A stretch of 64,000 nucleotides of DNA from Tyzzerella sp. (GTDB lineage Bacteria > Bacillota > Clostridia > Lachnospirales > Lachnospiraceae), in contig JAFTWA010000039.1 of NCBI GenBank assembly GCA_017465565.1, positions 98,454 through 162,453 of the forward strand, given 5' to 3'. Of the stretch, positions 1-8,390 are shown in pieces. The position numbers and the translations under genes were made by a program. Under the pieces are notes generated by a model. That model made no database searches, was not told where the DNA came from, and saw nothing but the letters and a program-made list of their open reading frames with translations. Within the stretch, counting starts at the first letter, position 1; each line of letters starts with the position of its first letter.

Positions 1-226
1 TTTCGATATCTGTTTTCTTTAAGTAAGCGAGTAAACCTCTTCTTTGACCTACCATTTTAAGAAGACCTCTTCTTGAGTGGTGATCCTTTGGATTAGCTTT
101 AAAGTGTTCTGTTAATTCGTTGATTCTTGCTGTTAATACAGCGATTTGAACTTCTGGTGAACCTGTGTCGCCTTCTGTTCTAGCATATTCTGCCATAATA
201 GCTTGTTTCTTTTCCTTTGCGATCAT
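1..226 (-). CDS. rpsO: 30S ribosomal protein S15 (3' end outside window)
   Basis: About 75 N-terminal residues of ribosomal protein S15, which binds 16S rRNA early in assembly of the 30S platform. The start [20 protein letters not shown] and the conserved stretch [19 protein letters not shown] are diagnostic. The ATG at 224-226 follows a strong Shine-Dalgarno AGGAGGG. The C-terminus lies beyond position 1. It is the last gene of the leftward nusA-infB cluster seen here, but it also has its own promoter directly behind the ribF stop. Confidence 0.96.
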   Translation of the reverse strand, partial: MIAKEKKQAIMAEYARTEGDTGSPEVQIAVLTARINELTEHFKANPKDHHSRRGLLKMVGQRRGLLAYLKKTDIE

Positions 227-322
227 GCTATGACCCTCCTATTTTCTTTTTATTAAACGCCTGAAATTAAGTAACGGTTGGAGTTTCCAATTACCGAACC
301 TCGGCTTTTCTCATACTGTAAT
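227..322 (-). promoter_or_regulatory. Candidate S15 autoregulatory leader
   Basis: About 95 nt of untranslated leader separates the promoter from rpsO. On the minus strand it contains a TTGGA-AAC-TCCAA hairpin nested in a longer pairable region (CGGTAA before it, CCGTTAC after it). S15 is known to repress its own translation through several unrelated leader RNA structures in different bacteria. That this leader is one of them is inference. Confidence 0.4.
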
Positions 323-351
323 ATAATACCACAGTAAAAATACAATGTCAA
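323..351 (-). promoter_or_regulatory. rpsO promoter (TTGACA-17-TATTAT)
   Basis: On the minus strand a perfect -35 TTGACA (346-351) and a -10 TATTAT (323-328) are separated by exactly 17 bp. It starts four bases after the ribF stop codon and reads into rpsO. This is a housekeeping sigma-A type promoter that lets rpsO be transcribed independently of the upstream operon. Confidence 0.8.
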
Positions 352-354
352 CAA

Positions 355-939
355 TTAAACCAGACTATTTTTACCATACAAGTAAAAGTCATATCCCAAA
401 AGTTGATTTACCAGCTCTGTATTTCCTTTTTTCAGTTCTTCTTTGATATAAGTACTGCTGATTTCTCTGCCTTCATATTGTTTCTTTTCAAAAACCTCTA
501 CTTGAAAATTATATTCTTCTCCAAATTCCTGAAGCATATGATAGTCTCCACGTTTTTGATATCCAAATCGAAAATCAGCTCCAACAACTACATATTTTGC
601 ATGAAATACACCTACTATAATGTCTTTAATAAATGCTTCTGCTTCTATGGCAGCTATTCTATCGTCGAAAGGGCAATCGATAAAATAATCAATTCTATTC
701 TTTAGAAACTCAGCCTTTTCAGGATTCGTCAGCAAAAAATCTTGCTTCTTATTCAATTTCTGAAACAATGGACTCATATCAAATGCTACAACAATACCAT
801 TCACATTGTCTTTTTTTTGGTGTTCTTCCACACGTTCAATCAACAAATTATGTCCTTGGTGTAACCCATCAAATTTACCAAATGTAATTGCTGAATTTTT
901 AGTATCTTGATATGCATCAAAACCTTTTATATACTGCAT
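355..939 (-). CDS. FAD synthetase domain protein, RibF-like, lacking the riboflavin kinase domain
   Basis: A 194-aa protein matching the N-terminal FMN adenylyltransferase half of RibF: the nucleotide-binding motif FGKFDGLHQGH (about residues 21-31), the VGADFRFGYQKRGD segment and the C-terminal EISSTYIKEELKKGN are all present. Typical bifunctional RibF is about 300-315 aa, with a C-terminal riboflavin kinase barrel starting after a LLG-x-P/D-Y segment. Here the protein stops just after LLGYDFYLYG, exactly at the domain junction. It should at best adenylylate FMN, so FMN must come from another kinase. It occupies the usual ribF slot between truB and rpsO. Confidence 0.85.
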   Translation of the reverse strand: MQYIKGFDAYQDTKNSAITFGKFDGLHQGHNLLIERVEEHQKKDNVNGIVVAFDMSPLFQKLNKKQDFLLTNPEKAEFLKNRIDYFIDCPFDDRIAAIEAEAFIKDIIVGVFHAKYVVVGADFRFGYQKRGDYHMLQEFGEEYNFQVEVFEKKQYEGREISSTYIKEELKKGNTELVNQLLGYDFYLYGKNSLV

Positions 940-949
940 ATTTCACCTT

Positions 950-1867
950 CTAGTCTTGTTCATTCTTGTCAAAAAACATTTTTTCTATTTTAAACAAATA
1001 TTTTTCCTTATTAAATTTGTAAATAGCTATAAATCGTTCCTGTCTATCATAAACACGAACCATCTTGCCATCTACAAGCTCCACAAACTTATTTAAATGC
1101 TTTGGAAAAAATACATTTCCATTATATACAAAGCTCATGTATTCATCTTTCAACGAAACTGCTTCGTATTCTAAAAACATCTTATCAATAGGAATCAGAA
1201 TCTCTTCTAATCTTCCACAATCTTTAAGTTCCTGCACCTGGGAAATCGTCAAACTATCCTTCCGTTCAAAGCTGCTCACTCTTGTTCGGATTAACTCCTC
1301 CATACAAGCGCCACAGCCTAATCTCTCTCCAATATCATGACACAATGTCCTAATATAAGTTCCTTTTGAACATGATACCTCCATGCGAACACGTGGCAGA
1401 TTCATTTCTTTTATCTGAATATCCAGAATCGTTACAGGTCTCGCTTTTCGCTCGATTTCAATACCTTCACGAGCGAGTTCATAGAGCTTCTTTCCATTTA
1501 CCTTCAAGGCTGAATACATAGGTGGAACCTGCATATAATCGCCAACAAACGACATAACAACATCCGCAACAGCTTCTTCTGTCAGACAATCCGTCTTAGC
1601 TTCAGCTAAAACCTCGCCTGAAATATCCTGTGTATCAGTCACTTTTCCCAGAAGCATCACCGTCTCATATGTTTTGTTTTTATCAGTAAGCATGTCACAG
1701 AGTTTTGTGGCTTTTCCAAGACACACTGGAAGCACCCCTGTTGCATCAGGATCCAGGGTACCTGTATGTCCGATTTTCTTTTGTCCAACAATTCCTCTGA
1801 GTTTTGCTACCACATCATGGGAAGTATAACCCTTTTCTTTGTTGATATTAATCACTCCGTGTATCAT
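950..1867 (-). CDS. truB: tRNA pseudouridine(55) synthase TruB
   Basis: A 305-aa enzyme that converts U55 of the tRNA T-loop to pseudouridine. The catalytic motif GHTGTLDPDATGVLPV carries the nucleophilic Asp at about residue 39. The RTLCHDIGERLGCGACMEEL segment is also typical. The start MIHGVININKEKG follows AGGAAG. It lies 12 nt after nrnA and 10 nt before ribF in the leftward operon. The length is normal for Firmicutes TruB including the short C-terminal extension. Confidence 0.95.
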   Translation of the reverse strand: MIHGVININKEKGYTSHDVVAKLRGIVGQKKIGHTGTLDPDATGVLPVCLGKATKLCDMLTDKNKTYETVMLLGKVTDTQDISGEVLAEAKTDCLTEEAVADVVMSFVGDYMQVPPMYSALKVNGKKLYELAREGIEIERKARPVTILDIQIKEMNLPRVRMEVSCSKGTYIRTLCHDIGERLGCGACMEELIRTRVSSFERKDSLTISQVQELKDCGRLEEILIPIDKMFLEYEAVSLKDEYMSFVYNGNVFFPKHLNKFVELVDGKMVRVYDRQERFIAIYKFNKEKYLFKIEKMFFDKNEQD

Positions 1868-1879
1868 AAATTCTTCCTT

Positions 1880-2827
1880 TTACATTTGCGCTTGAATCTG
1901 TTCTACAAGTTGTCCCAAAATATCCTCTGGTTTTCCTTTCATGGTAACTCCTGCCGCTTTTTTATGACCGCCGCCTCCGAAGTTCTGCGCCACTTTGCTA
2001 ACGTCGATATTCGATGTTCCTGTTGCACGAAGGCTCACTTTATATTCAGCAGTTCCCGTTTCATACAAAAAGATGGCAACTTCCACGCCCTTTGTCACGC
2101 GAAGCTGGCTTACAATACCTTCCAAATCTTTTGGTGTTACACCAATCTCTTCCATCATTTCTTTCGTGATGCAGGCGGCAATCGCTTTTCCATCTAACAA
2201 TAAGGAACTATCAGTAAGTGCCTTTCCTAAGATTTTGTTCTGCGCAAATGTTTTTTCATAAAATGTTTTATCTATGATTTCATTTGCACGGATATTTTTG
2301 CGCATCAAATCCGCTGCAGTTTCCATAGTCTCTGGGGCTGTACAAGAATACTGGAATACTCCTGTATCATGCACAATACCAAGATAAAGGCATTCTGCAA
2401 TCTCTGTCGTAATACTTTCTTTGTCCAAAAGACGATAAATAAGCTCGGATGTAGAGCTTGCCTCTGGAACAATATAATTTTCATCTGCAAATGCCCTGTT
2501 ACTAATATGATGGTCTACACACAGAGTTGTCCTTGCATTTTCAAATAGACATTCTGAAAAGCCAAGACGCCCTGCATCACCGCAATCTAATGCGATAAAC
2601 AAATCATATATTTTATCTTCCTGCACTTCATGTTTGATTTCTTTCGTGACTTCTATCATATGAAAACTATCCGGAATCTCTTCTAGATATACATCCACAG
2701 CGATTTCCGGATAATTGTTCTTAATATACTGATAGAGCCCCATGCAGGATCCAACACAGTCGCCATCTGGTCTCACATGACCTCCAATGGCAACTGTCTT
2801 TGCTTCACTCAAAGCACGGTTTAACAT
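1880..2827 (-). CDS. nrnA: DHH/DHHA1 phosphoesterase, NrnA-like oligoribonuclease / pAp phosphatase
   Basis: A phosphoesterase of about 315 aa. It has the N-terminal metal site GGHVRPDGDCVGS, the DHH signature CVDHHISN, and the C-terminal DHHA1 glycine motif GGGGHKKAAG. The family degrades nanoRNAs and dephosphorylates 3'-phosphoadenosine 5'-phosphate. It sits between rbfA and truB, as in many Firmicutes. I chose the ATG at 2827 because it is spaced 9 nt from GAGG. An ATG at 2836 would overlap rbfA by 8 nt but abuts the ribosome binding site. Confidence 0.92.
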   Translation of the reverse strand: MLNRALSEAKTVAIGGHVRPDGDCVGSCMGLYQYIKNNYPEIAVDVYLEEIPDSFHMIEVTKEIKHEVQEDKIYDLFIALDCGDAGRLGFSECLFENARTTLCVDHHISNRAFADENYIVPEASSTSELIYRLLDKESITTEIAECLYLGIVHDTGVFQYSCTAPETMETAADLMRKNIRANEIIDKTFYEKTFAQNKILGKALTDSSLLLDGKAIAACITKEMMEEIGVTPKDLEGIVSQLRVTKGVEVAIFLYETGTAEYKVSLRATGTSNIDVSKVAQNFGGGGHKKAAGVTMKGKPEDILGQLVEQIQAQM

Positions 2828-2828
2828 A

Positions 2829-3200
2829 TTACTCATCCTCTTTTTTAAGATCCTTTGTTACATCGTCAATCTTCTTTGACATTGCAACACCATAAGCAAT
2901 CGATTGGTCCATTACAAACTTAATTTCCGGTGTATTTCTCATGTTCAGCTTTCTGGCTAACTCACGGCGGATGAAACCTTCTGCACTCTGAAGACCTTTT
3001 ACAGTATCCTCCTGTGCCTTTTCATCGCCAAATACACTGATGTATGCCCTGCAAGTTTTTAAATCTGGAGCAACTTCTACTGCCACAACAGAAGTCATTG
3101 GAGCAACTCGTGGGTCTTTGATTCCCCCACGAATGATGTTGCTTAATTCCCTTTGAACTTCCACATTCACTCTTGTATTCTTAATACTATTCTTTCTCAA
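2829..3200 (-). CDS. rbfA: 30S ribosome-binding factor A
   Basis: A 123-aa cold-shock ribosome maturation factor with a KH-like fold that binds helix 1 of 16S rRNA. Typical sequence features are RVNVEVQRELSNIIRGGIKDPR at the start and the centre AYISVFGDEKAQEDTVKGL. It uses a TTG start at 3200 preceded by AGAGG. It lies 21 nt downstream of infB and meets nrnA at its 3' end. Confidence 0.95.
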   Translation of the reverse strand: MRKNSIKNTRVNVEVQRELSNIIRGGIKDPRVAPMTSVVAVEVAPDLKTCRAYISVFGDEKAQEDTVKGLQSAEGFIRRELARKLNMRNTPEIKFVMDQSIAYGVAMSKKIDDVTKDLKKEDE

Positions 3201-3221
3201 ATCTAATCCTCTTTTCTTCGA

Positions 3222-6038
3222 CTATCTTGGAATTTCTACCATCTTGTAAGCTTCTACCTGGTCGCCTTCTTTGATATCGTTGAATCTTTCAAATACGAAA
3301 CCACATTCGTATCCTGCTCTTACTTCTTTTACGTCATCTTTGAAACGTTTTAAGGAAGCAAGTGCACCATCAAAGATTACAATGCCATCACGGATAATAC
3401 GTGCCGAACATCCACGTTCAAACATACCATCTAATACGTATGAACCTGCAATTGTACCAACACCTGAAGCACGGAATGTTTGGCGAACTTCTGCATGACC
3501 AAGTACTTTTTCTTCGAATACTGGGTCTAACATACCCTTCATAGCAGCTTGGATATCTTCGATAGCATTGTAGATTACACGGTATAATCTTACGTCTACA
3601 CCTTCACGTTCTGCTGTTTCTTTCGCCGTCGCATCTGGACGAACGTTGAAACCGATAATAATTGCATTTGAGGTAGATGCAAGTGTAACGTCTGATTCGT
3701 TGATTGCACCAACACCGCCATGAATTACTTTTACTGCAACTTCTTCGTTTGAAAGTTTTACTAAGCTTTGTTTTACAGCTTCTACAGAACCCTGTACGTC
3801 AGCTTTTACGATAATTCCAAGTTCTTTTACGTTACCTGCCTGAATCTGGTTGAATAAGTCATCCAGAGACATCTTAGATTTAGTATCATCAATTAATTTC
3901 ACTTTATTCTGCGCGATAAATGTTTCCGCAAAGTTTCTTGCCTCTTTTTCATTTCCGCATCCTACAAATACTTCACCGGCATTTGGAACATCATTGAGAC
4001 CAAGGATTTCTACTGGTGTAGATGGACCTGCTTCTTTTACACGTCTTCCCTTGTCATCAATCATCGCTCTTACTTTACCAAAAGCAGCACCGGCAGCAAT
4101 AGGGTCGCCAACGCGCAATGTACCTTTTTGTACAAGTACAGTAGCCACAGGACCTTTACCTTTATCAAGCTCTGCTTCGATTACAAGACCTCTTGCACGA
4201 CGGTTTGGATTTGCCTTCAACTCAGCAACTTCTGCTGTTAAAAGAAGCATTTCCATTAAGTCTTCAATACCTTCACCTGTCTTAGCTGAAACAGGTACGA
4301 AGATTGTACTTCCGCCCCAGTCTTCTGCGATGAGACCATATTCTGTTAATTCTTGTTTTACTCTTTCGATATTTGCACTTGGCTTATCAATCTTATTAAC
4401 AGCTACTACAATTTCAATACCAGCAGCTTTTGCATGGCTGATAGCTTCTACTGTCTGTGGCATAACACCATCGTCAGCAGCTACTACAAGGATTGCGATA
4501 TCTGTTGAGTTTGCACCACGCATACGCATAGCTGTAAACGCTTCATGTCCTGGTGTGTCGAGGAATGTGATTTTTTCACCATTTACAGTTGCTACATAAG
4601 CACCAATATGCTGTGTAATACCACCAGCTTCTCCTGTAGTTACGCTTGTGTTACGGATAGCATCAAGAAGTGATGTTTTACCATGGTCAACGTGACCCAT
4701 AACACACACAACCGGCGGACGCTTCTTCATCTTGCTTTCGTCTTCTTCATCCTCTTTTAAAAGTTCTTCGATAACATCAACTACTTCTTCTTTTTCGCAA
4801 AGCACTTCAAATTCCATTGCGATTTCTTCTGCTGTATCGTAATCGATTTCCTGATTCATAGTTACAATTTTACCTTGCATAAATAGCTTCTTAACAATTA
4901 CAGATGGCTGAATCTTCATATGGTCAGCTAATTCTTTGATTGTTAATGCTTCAGGAATTGTAATCATTTTGATTTTTTCTTCTTCTTTTACAACAGGCTT
5001 TGGTTGAGGCTTTTGCTGAAGCGGAACATTCTTTTGGTTCTTTTGATTCTTTCTGTTTTTTCCGCCTCTTCCATCCTGTTCATCATCATTGCGATAATCT
5101 TTTTCTTTCTCTTTCTTCTTATAATTATCTTTTTGATTTTTACGCTGCGACTTTTGCTCTGGAACGATTGGTGCAGGAATAGACATATCATTTTTTCTTC
5201 TGTCATCCCGTCTATCGTTTCTTCTATCATCTCTTCTATCGTCTCTTCTATCGTCTCTTCTGTCGTCGCGTCTATCGTCACGTCTATTGTCGCGGCGCTC
5301 ATCTCTTCTGTCATCACGACGATCTTCACGTCTGTCATCGCGACGTTGTCCCCTATCTGCTCTTTCGAATCTTTCAGTTCTTTCAGCTCTTTCGGGTCTT
5401 TCTTGTCTTTCTTGTCTTTCAGGACGTTCTTGTCTCTGAACTGGTGCAGCCGGTTTTTCTACACGTTCTTGCTTTTGCATTGGTGCGGCATTTACTGGCT
5501 TTTCAACCGGTTCTGTTTTTTGAACTGGAGCAGCTACTGGACGTTCTATCTTCTGAGCAGGTGCTGCTGGACGTTCTTCTTTTTGAACTGGTGCTGCAGT
5601 CACTGGACGTTCTGCCTTCTGTGGCTGTGGTGCAGCCACTGGTTTCTGTGCAGTTTGCGTTGGAGCCGCAGGTCTTTGTGCTGCTGGACGCTCTGGTTTT
5701 GTAGCATAGCTCATTCCCTGTCTCAAGCCCTGGTTATTACTTGCAGTTCTTTGGCTCTGACCATATGGTCTTTGACCATCCTGACGTCTCTGATTTGGAC
5801 GGTTTCCTGCCTGACGGCTGTTTTGTGGTCTAAACACCTGAACGATGTTCTTTTTCTTTGGTGCTTCAGCTGGTGCTGCTGGGGCAGCAAAGTGATTCTT
5901 CACCATCTCCACATGTTCATCTTCAAGAGAGCTCATATGGCTTGACACCTCCACATTCTTTTCCCTCAAAAAATCGATTACTTCTTTGTTTGATTTATTT
6001 AAATCTTTTGCAATTTCATGTACTCGCACTTTTGTCAT
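3222..6038 (-). CDS. infB: Translation initiation factor IF-2 with a long disordered N-terminus
   Basis: A GTPase of about 938 aa that places fMet-tRNA on the 30S subunit and promotes subunit joining. The N-terminal IF2_N helix bundle ([15 protein letters not shown]) is followed by about 330 residues of low-complexity Pro/Gln/Ala and Arg/Asp sequence. After a second IF2_N segment comes the GTPase core with [10 protein letters not shown] (about 447), [12 protein letters not shown] and SAKTG. The ATG at 6038 is preferred because AGGAGG lies 10 nt upstream; the in-frame ATG at 6062 would run through the upstream stop region. It lies 16 nt after ylxQ. Confidence 0.96.
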   Translation of the reverse strand: MTKVRVHEIAKDLNKSNKEVIDFLREKNVEVSSHMSSLEDEHVEMVKNHFAAPAAPAEAPKKKNIVQVFRPQNSRQAGNRPNQRRQDGQRPYGQSQRTASNNQGLRQGMSYATKPERPAAQRPAAPTQTAQKPVAAPQPQKAERPVTAAPVQKEERPAAPAQKIERPVAAPVQKTEPVEKPVNAAPMQKQERVEKPAAPVQRQERPERQERQERPERAERTERFERADRGQRRDDRREDRRDDRRDERRDNRRDDRRDDRRDDRRDDRRDDRRNDRRDDRRKNDMSIPAPIVPEQKSQRKNQKDNYKKKEKEKDYRNDDEQDGRGGKNRKNQKNQKNVPLQQKPQPKPVVKEEEKIKMITIPEALTIKELADHMKIQPSVIVKKLFMQGKIVTMNQEIDYDTAEEIAMEFEVLCEKEEVVDVIEELLKEDEEDESKMKKRPPVVCVMGHVDHGKTSLLDAIRNTSVTTGEAGGITQHIGAYVATVNGEKITFLDTPGHEAFTAMRMRGANSTDIAILVVAADDGVMPQTVEAISHAKAAGIEIVVAVNKIDKPSANIERVKQELTEYGLIAEDWGGSTIFVPVSAKTGEGIEDLMEMLLLTAEVAELKANPNRRARGLVIEAELDKGKGPVATVLVQKGTLRVGDPIAAGAAFGKVRAMIDDKGRRVKEAGPSTPVEILGLNDVPNAGEVFVGCGNEKEARNFAETFIAQNKVKLIDDTKSKMSLDDLFNQIQAGNVKELGIIVKADVQGSVEAVKQSLVKLSNEEVAVKVIHGGVGAINESDVTLASTSNAIIIGFNVRPDATAKETAEREGVDVRLYRVIYNAIEDIQAAMKGMLDPVFEEKVLGHAEVRQTFRASGVGTIAGSYVLDGMFERGCSARIIRDGIVIFDGALASLKRFKDDVKEVRAGYECGFVFERFNDIKEGDQVEAYKMVEIPR
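5203..5345 (-). repeat. 12-bp coding tandem repeat (RRDD units) inside infB
   Basis: A run of about a dozen degenerate 12-bp units encodes Arg-Arg-Asp-Asp, with variants [12 protein letters not shown] and RRND, at about IF2 residues 229-282. Several consecutive units are nearly identical at DNA level, which indicates expansion by slippage. Neighbouring sequence carries [10 protein letters not shown]-type repeats. The product is a highly charged, presumably disordered spacer. Confidence 0.85.
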
Positions 6039-6054
6039 ACACTCATTACCTCCT

Positions 6055-6378
6055 CTATGCAATTGTATTCTGTTCTGTCTCTATATGTTTTAAGATTCCT
6101 TTTGCAAATCCCTGGTCTGTGACCGCAAGAGTTGCCCGGAACTCTTTTCCCATTGCATGCCCTAAGGTATCTTTATCTCCATAAAAATAGATTGGCACTT
6201 CATAGAATTCACACATGTTTTTAAACTTCTTTTTTGTATTTTCTGATGCATCCTCTGCAACAATTACGAGCTCTGCACATCCTGACTTCACTTCTTTTTC
6301 GGTGCAGAATTCACCGCTTGAAGTCTTACCTGCTTTTGTTGCAAGACTAATCATCGATAATGCTTTACTAAGCTTCAA
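6055..6378 (-). CDS. ylxQ: YlxQ, L7Ae-family RNA-binding protein
   Basis: A 107-aa ribosomal L7Ae/L30e-type protein that presumably binds kink-turn RNA. The [16 protein letters not shown] start region and the core [20 protein letters not shown] are family hallmarks. The best start is a TTG at 6378, 10 nt after AAGGAG and overlapping the end of rnpM by 11 nt. A longer reading from an upstream ATG would run antisense-like residues through the rnpM frame. The position between rnpM and infB is conserved in Firmicutes. Confidence 0.88.
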   Translation of the reverse strand: MKLSKALSMISLATKAGKTSSGEFCTEKEVKSGCAELVIVAEDASENTKKKFKNMCEFYEVPIYFYGDKDTLGHAMGKEFRATLAVTDQGFAKGILKHIETEQNTIA

Positions 6379-6643
6379 GTGACTCCAACTCCTTTGCCAG
6401 TTTTTCGTACACTTCTTTTGGAATAGCATGTTTGAAAGAACGTTCAAGACCTTTGCCTTTTACTGCTTTATCAAAGCATTCTTTTGAAAAACAGAGATAA
6501 GCGCCACGTCCATTCTTCTTTCCTGTTGTGTCAATCACAAAGTCTTCATCCGAAGTTTTTAAAACACGCATCATTTCTCGTTTATTTTTCATTTCTCCAC
6601 ATCCTACGCATTTACGCATAGGCACTTTTTTCACACTATTCAC
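6368..6643 (-). CDS. rnpM: YlxR / RNase P modulator RnpM
   Basis: A 91-aa protein of the YlxR family, recently named RnpM because it binds RNase P RNA. It shows the conserved PMRKCVGCGEMKNKREMMR start and the central KNGRGAYLCFSKECFDKA. It lies 15 nt downstream of nusA and overlaps ylxQ, the normal order. Confidence 0.93.
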   Translation of the reverse strand: MNSVKKVPMRKCVGCGEMKNKREMMRVLKTSDEDFVIDTTGKKNGRGAYLCFSKECFDKAVKGKGLERSFKHAIPKEVYEKLAKELESLEA

Positions 6644-6658
6644 GCAATCACTTCCTGA

Positions 6659-7780
6659 CTAAATGTAATCTTCTTCGTATTCACCTGCATATTCCTCTTC
6701 CATAGCCTCTGCAAGTTCCATCCAGTTTGCTGGAAGCTCTCCTGATTCGATTGCCTGTGTTTCACTCTTAATATCAATCTTATAACCTGTGAGTCTAGCT
6801 GCAAGTCTAGCGTTTTGTCCTTCTTTACCGATTGCTAATGATAATTGGTAATCTGGAACAATAACACTTGCTGTCTTATCGTCTGGGTCAGCTGCTACAG
6901 AAATTACTTTTGCAGGACTTAATGCATTTTCAATCAAGTATGCTGGATTTTCATCCCAATTGATGATATCAATTTTCTCACCGCGAAGTTCACTGACGAT
7001 TGCATTAACTCTTGCACCATTCATACCAACACAAGCTCCTACTGGATCTACATCTGGGTCATTTGACCAAACAGCAATCTTTGTACGAGAGCCTGCTTCT
7101 CTTGATACGCTCTTGATTTCAACAATACCGTCTCTTACTTCTGTTACTTCTGACTCAAATAAACGTTTTACAAGTTCTGGGTGTGTACGAGACACTAAAA
7201 TCTTAGGTCCTTTTGTTGTATTCTTAACTTCTACAACATAAAGCTTGATACGTTCTGTTGGTTTAAATACTTCACCCTTTACTTGTTCGTTTTCTGTAAG
7301 CATCGCATCTGCTTTACCTAAGTTAATACTTACATTTTTGCCTACATAGCGTTGTACCACACCTGTTACGATGTCTTTTTCTTTTTCGAAATATTGATCA
7401 TATACAACTTTTCTTTCTTCTTCACGGATTTTTTGAAGAATTAAGTTTTTGGCATTCTGTGTAGCAATACGCCCAAATGATTTTGATTCTACTGGAATCT
7501 GAACGATGTCACCCAATTCGAAATTTGCATCCTTCATCTTTGCTTCTGCAAGACTGATTTCCATAACTGGGTCCTCTACTTCTTCCACTACCGTTTTTTC
7601 TGCATATAAAGAGTATTCGCATGTTTCACGGTTCATGATAACTTTGATGTTGTCTGCTTTTCCAAAGTGGTTCTTGCATGCATTGATTAAAGAATTTTCA
7701 ATAGCGTCTAATAATGTCTCTTTGCTGATCTCTTTTTCTTTCTCAAGAATTGTCAAAGCTTCTAATAATTCTGTGTTCAT
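6659..7780 (-). CDS. nusA: Transcription termination/antitermination factor NusA
   Basis: A 373-aa elongation factor that binds RNA polymerase and nascent RNA and promotes pausing and hairpin-dependent termination. The N-terminal polymerase-binding domain is followed by S1 (GVVQRYVGKNVSINLGKAD) and two KH domains (DPVGACVGMNGARV; LAIGKEGQNARLAARLTGYK). It ends in an acidic tail. As in most Firmicutes it lacks the C-terminal AR repeats of E. coli NusA. GGAGGAAG precedes the ATG. It lies 18 nt after rimP. Confidence 0.96.
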   Translation of the reverse strand: MNTELLEALTILEKEKEISKETLLDAIENSLINACKNHFGKADNIKVIMNRETCEYSLYAEKTVVEEVEDPVMEISLAEAKMKDANFELGDIVQIPVESKSFGRIATQNAKNLILQKIREEERKVVYDQYFEKEKDIVTGVVQRYVGKNVSINLGKADAMLTENEQVKGEVFKPTERIKLYVVEVKNTTKGPKILVSRTHPELVKRLFESEVTEVRDGIVEIKSVSREAGSRTKIAVWSNDPDVDPVGACVGMNGARVNAIVSELRGEKIDIINWDENPAYLIENALSPAKVISVAADPDDKTASVIVPDYQLSLAIGKEGQNARLAARLTGYKIDIKSETQAIESGELPANWMELAEAMEEEYAGEYEEDYI

Positions 7781-7798
7781 TTTTTACTTCCTCCTAAA

Positions 7799-8266
7799 TT
7801 AAAAATGTAATGCCAAACGGATTAACGCGATATCTGCTCTTTTAAAAACCTGCGTAGTCTCGTCTTCATATTCAATCGTTACTGTATCTTTATCGTATTC
7901 TGTTAAAATACCAATAAATTCTTTTTGTCTGTCGATTGCACGGTATGTGCGGATTTCAACTTCCTCTCCAATGCTTCTTGCAAAATCTTTTTCTTTCTTC
8001 AAAGGTCTTCCGAGTCCTGGAGAACTCACTTCAAAGATATAAGTATCTTCAATATAATCTTTTTCATCCAAAATATCAGAAAAAGCTCTGCTTACAATTT
8101 CACAGTCATCTACCGTTATTCCCCCTGGTTTATCAATGTAAGCTCTCAGATACCATGTTCCAGCTTCCTTTACATACTCTACATCTACTAACTCAAATCC
8201 ATGAGCATCGATAATTGGTTGTAAGAGCTCCTCTGTTTTTTGTTCATATTGTTCTCTTTTAGACAA
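7799..8266 (-). CDS. rimP: Ribosome maturation factor RimP
   Basis: A 155-aa factor for late 30S assembly. Motifs are GFELVDVEYVKEAGTWYLR and the CEIVSRAFSDILDEKDYIED / FEVSSPGLGRPLKKEKDF segment. It uses a TTG start at 8266 with GAGG seven bases upstream. It is the first gene of the nusA-infB operon, directly behind a promoter and a strong leader hairpin. Confidence 0.95.
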   Translation of the reverse strand: MSKREQYEQKTEELLQPIIDAHGFELVDVEYVKEAGTWYLRAYIDKPGGITVDDCEIVSRAFSDILDEKDYIEDTYIFEVSSPGLGRPLKKEKDFARSIGEEVEIRTYRAIDRQKEFIGILTEYDKDTVTIEYEDETTQVFKRADIALIRLALHF

Positions 8267-8296
8267 TGTAAAACCTCACTTTCCTAAATACATGAA

Positions 8297-8324
8297 GAAA
8301 AGTGAACCTTTCGGTTCACTTTTC
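8297..8324 (-). terminator. Leader hairpin of the rimP-nusA operon, probable attenuator
   Basis: A perfect 12-bp stem (297-308 with 313-324 of this kb) closes a 4-nt loop and is followed on the minus strand by a short U-rich run interrupted by C. It lies between the rimP promoter (8353-8381) and the rimP start, so it is in the operon's own leader. It may also stop read-through from the topoisomerase gene. A weak U-tract is what a NusA-dependent terminator would show; that reading is inference. Confidence 0.65.
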
Positions 8325-8352
8325 TGTCGACATCTAATTCAGTTACATGTGT

Positions 8353-8381
8353 ATATTAGCACTTATTCTTCTAAAAATCAA
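8353..8381 (-). promoter_or_regulatory. rimP-nusA-infB operon promoter (TTGATT-17-TAATAT)
   Basis: On the minus strand TTGATT (376-381) and TAATAT (353-358) are separated by 17 bp in the short gap after the topoisomerase A stop. It is the only good promoter match upstream of rimP. Confidence 0.6.
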
Positions 8382-8390
8382 GCACTTTTA

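Noticed and set aside
3850-4599. A 249-codon plus-strand frame antisense to the IF2 GTPase domain
   Set aside because: Composition is Ser/Ile/Thr-rich shadow sequence and the minus strand has all IF2 motifs.
5203-5345. CRISPR-like periodicity
   Set aside because: The 12-bp units have no spacers and encode RRDD in frame in infB.
5004-5945. A 313-codon open frame on the plus strand inside infB
   Set aside because: It is the antisense of the Arg/Asp and Pro/Gln repeats, is low-complexity, has no ribosome binding site and lies fully within infB.
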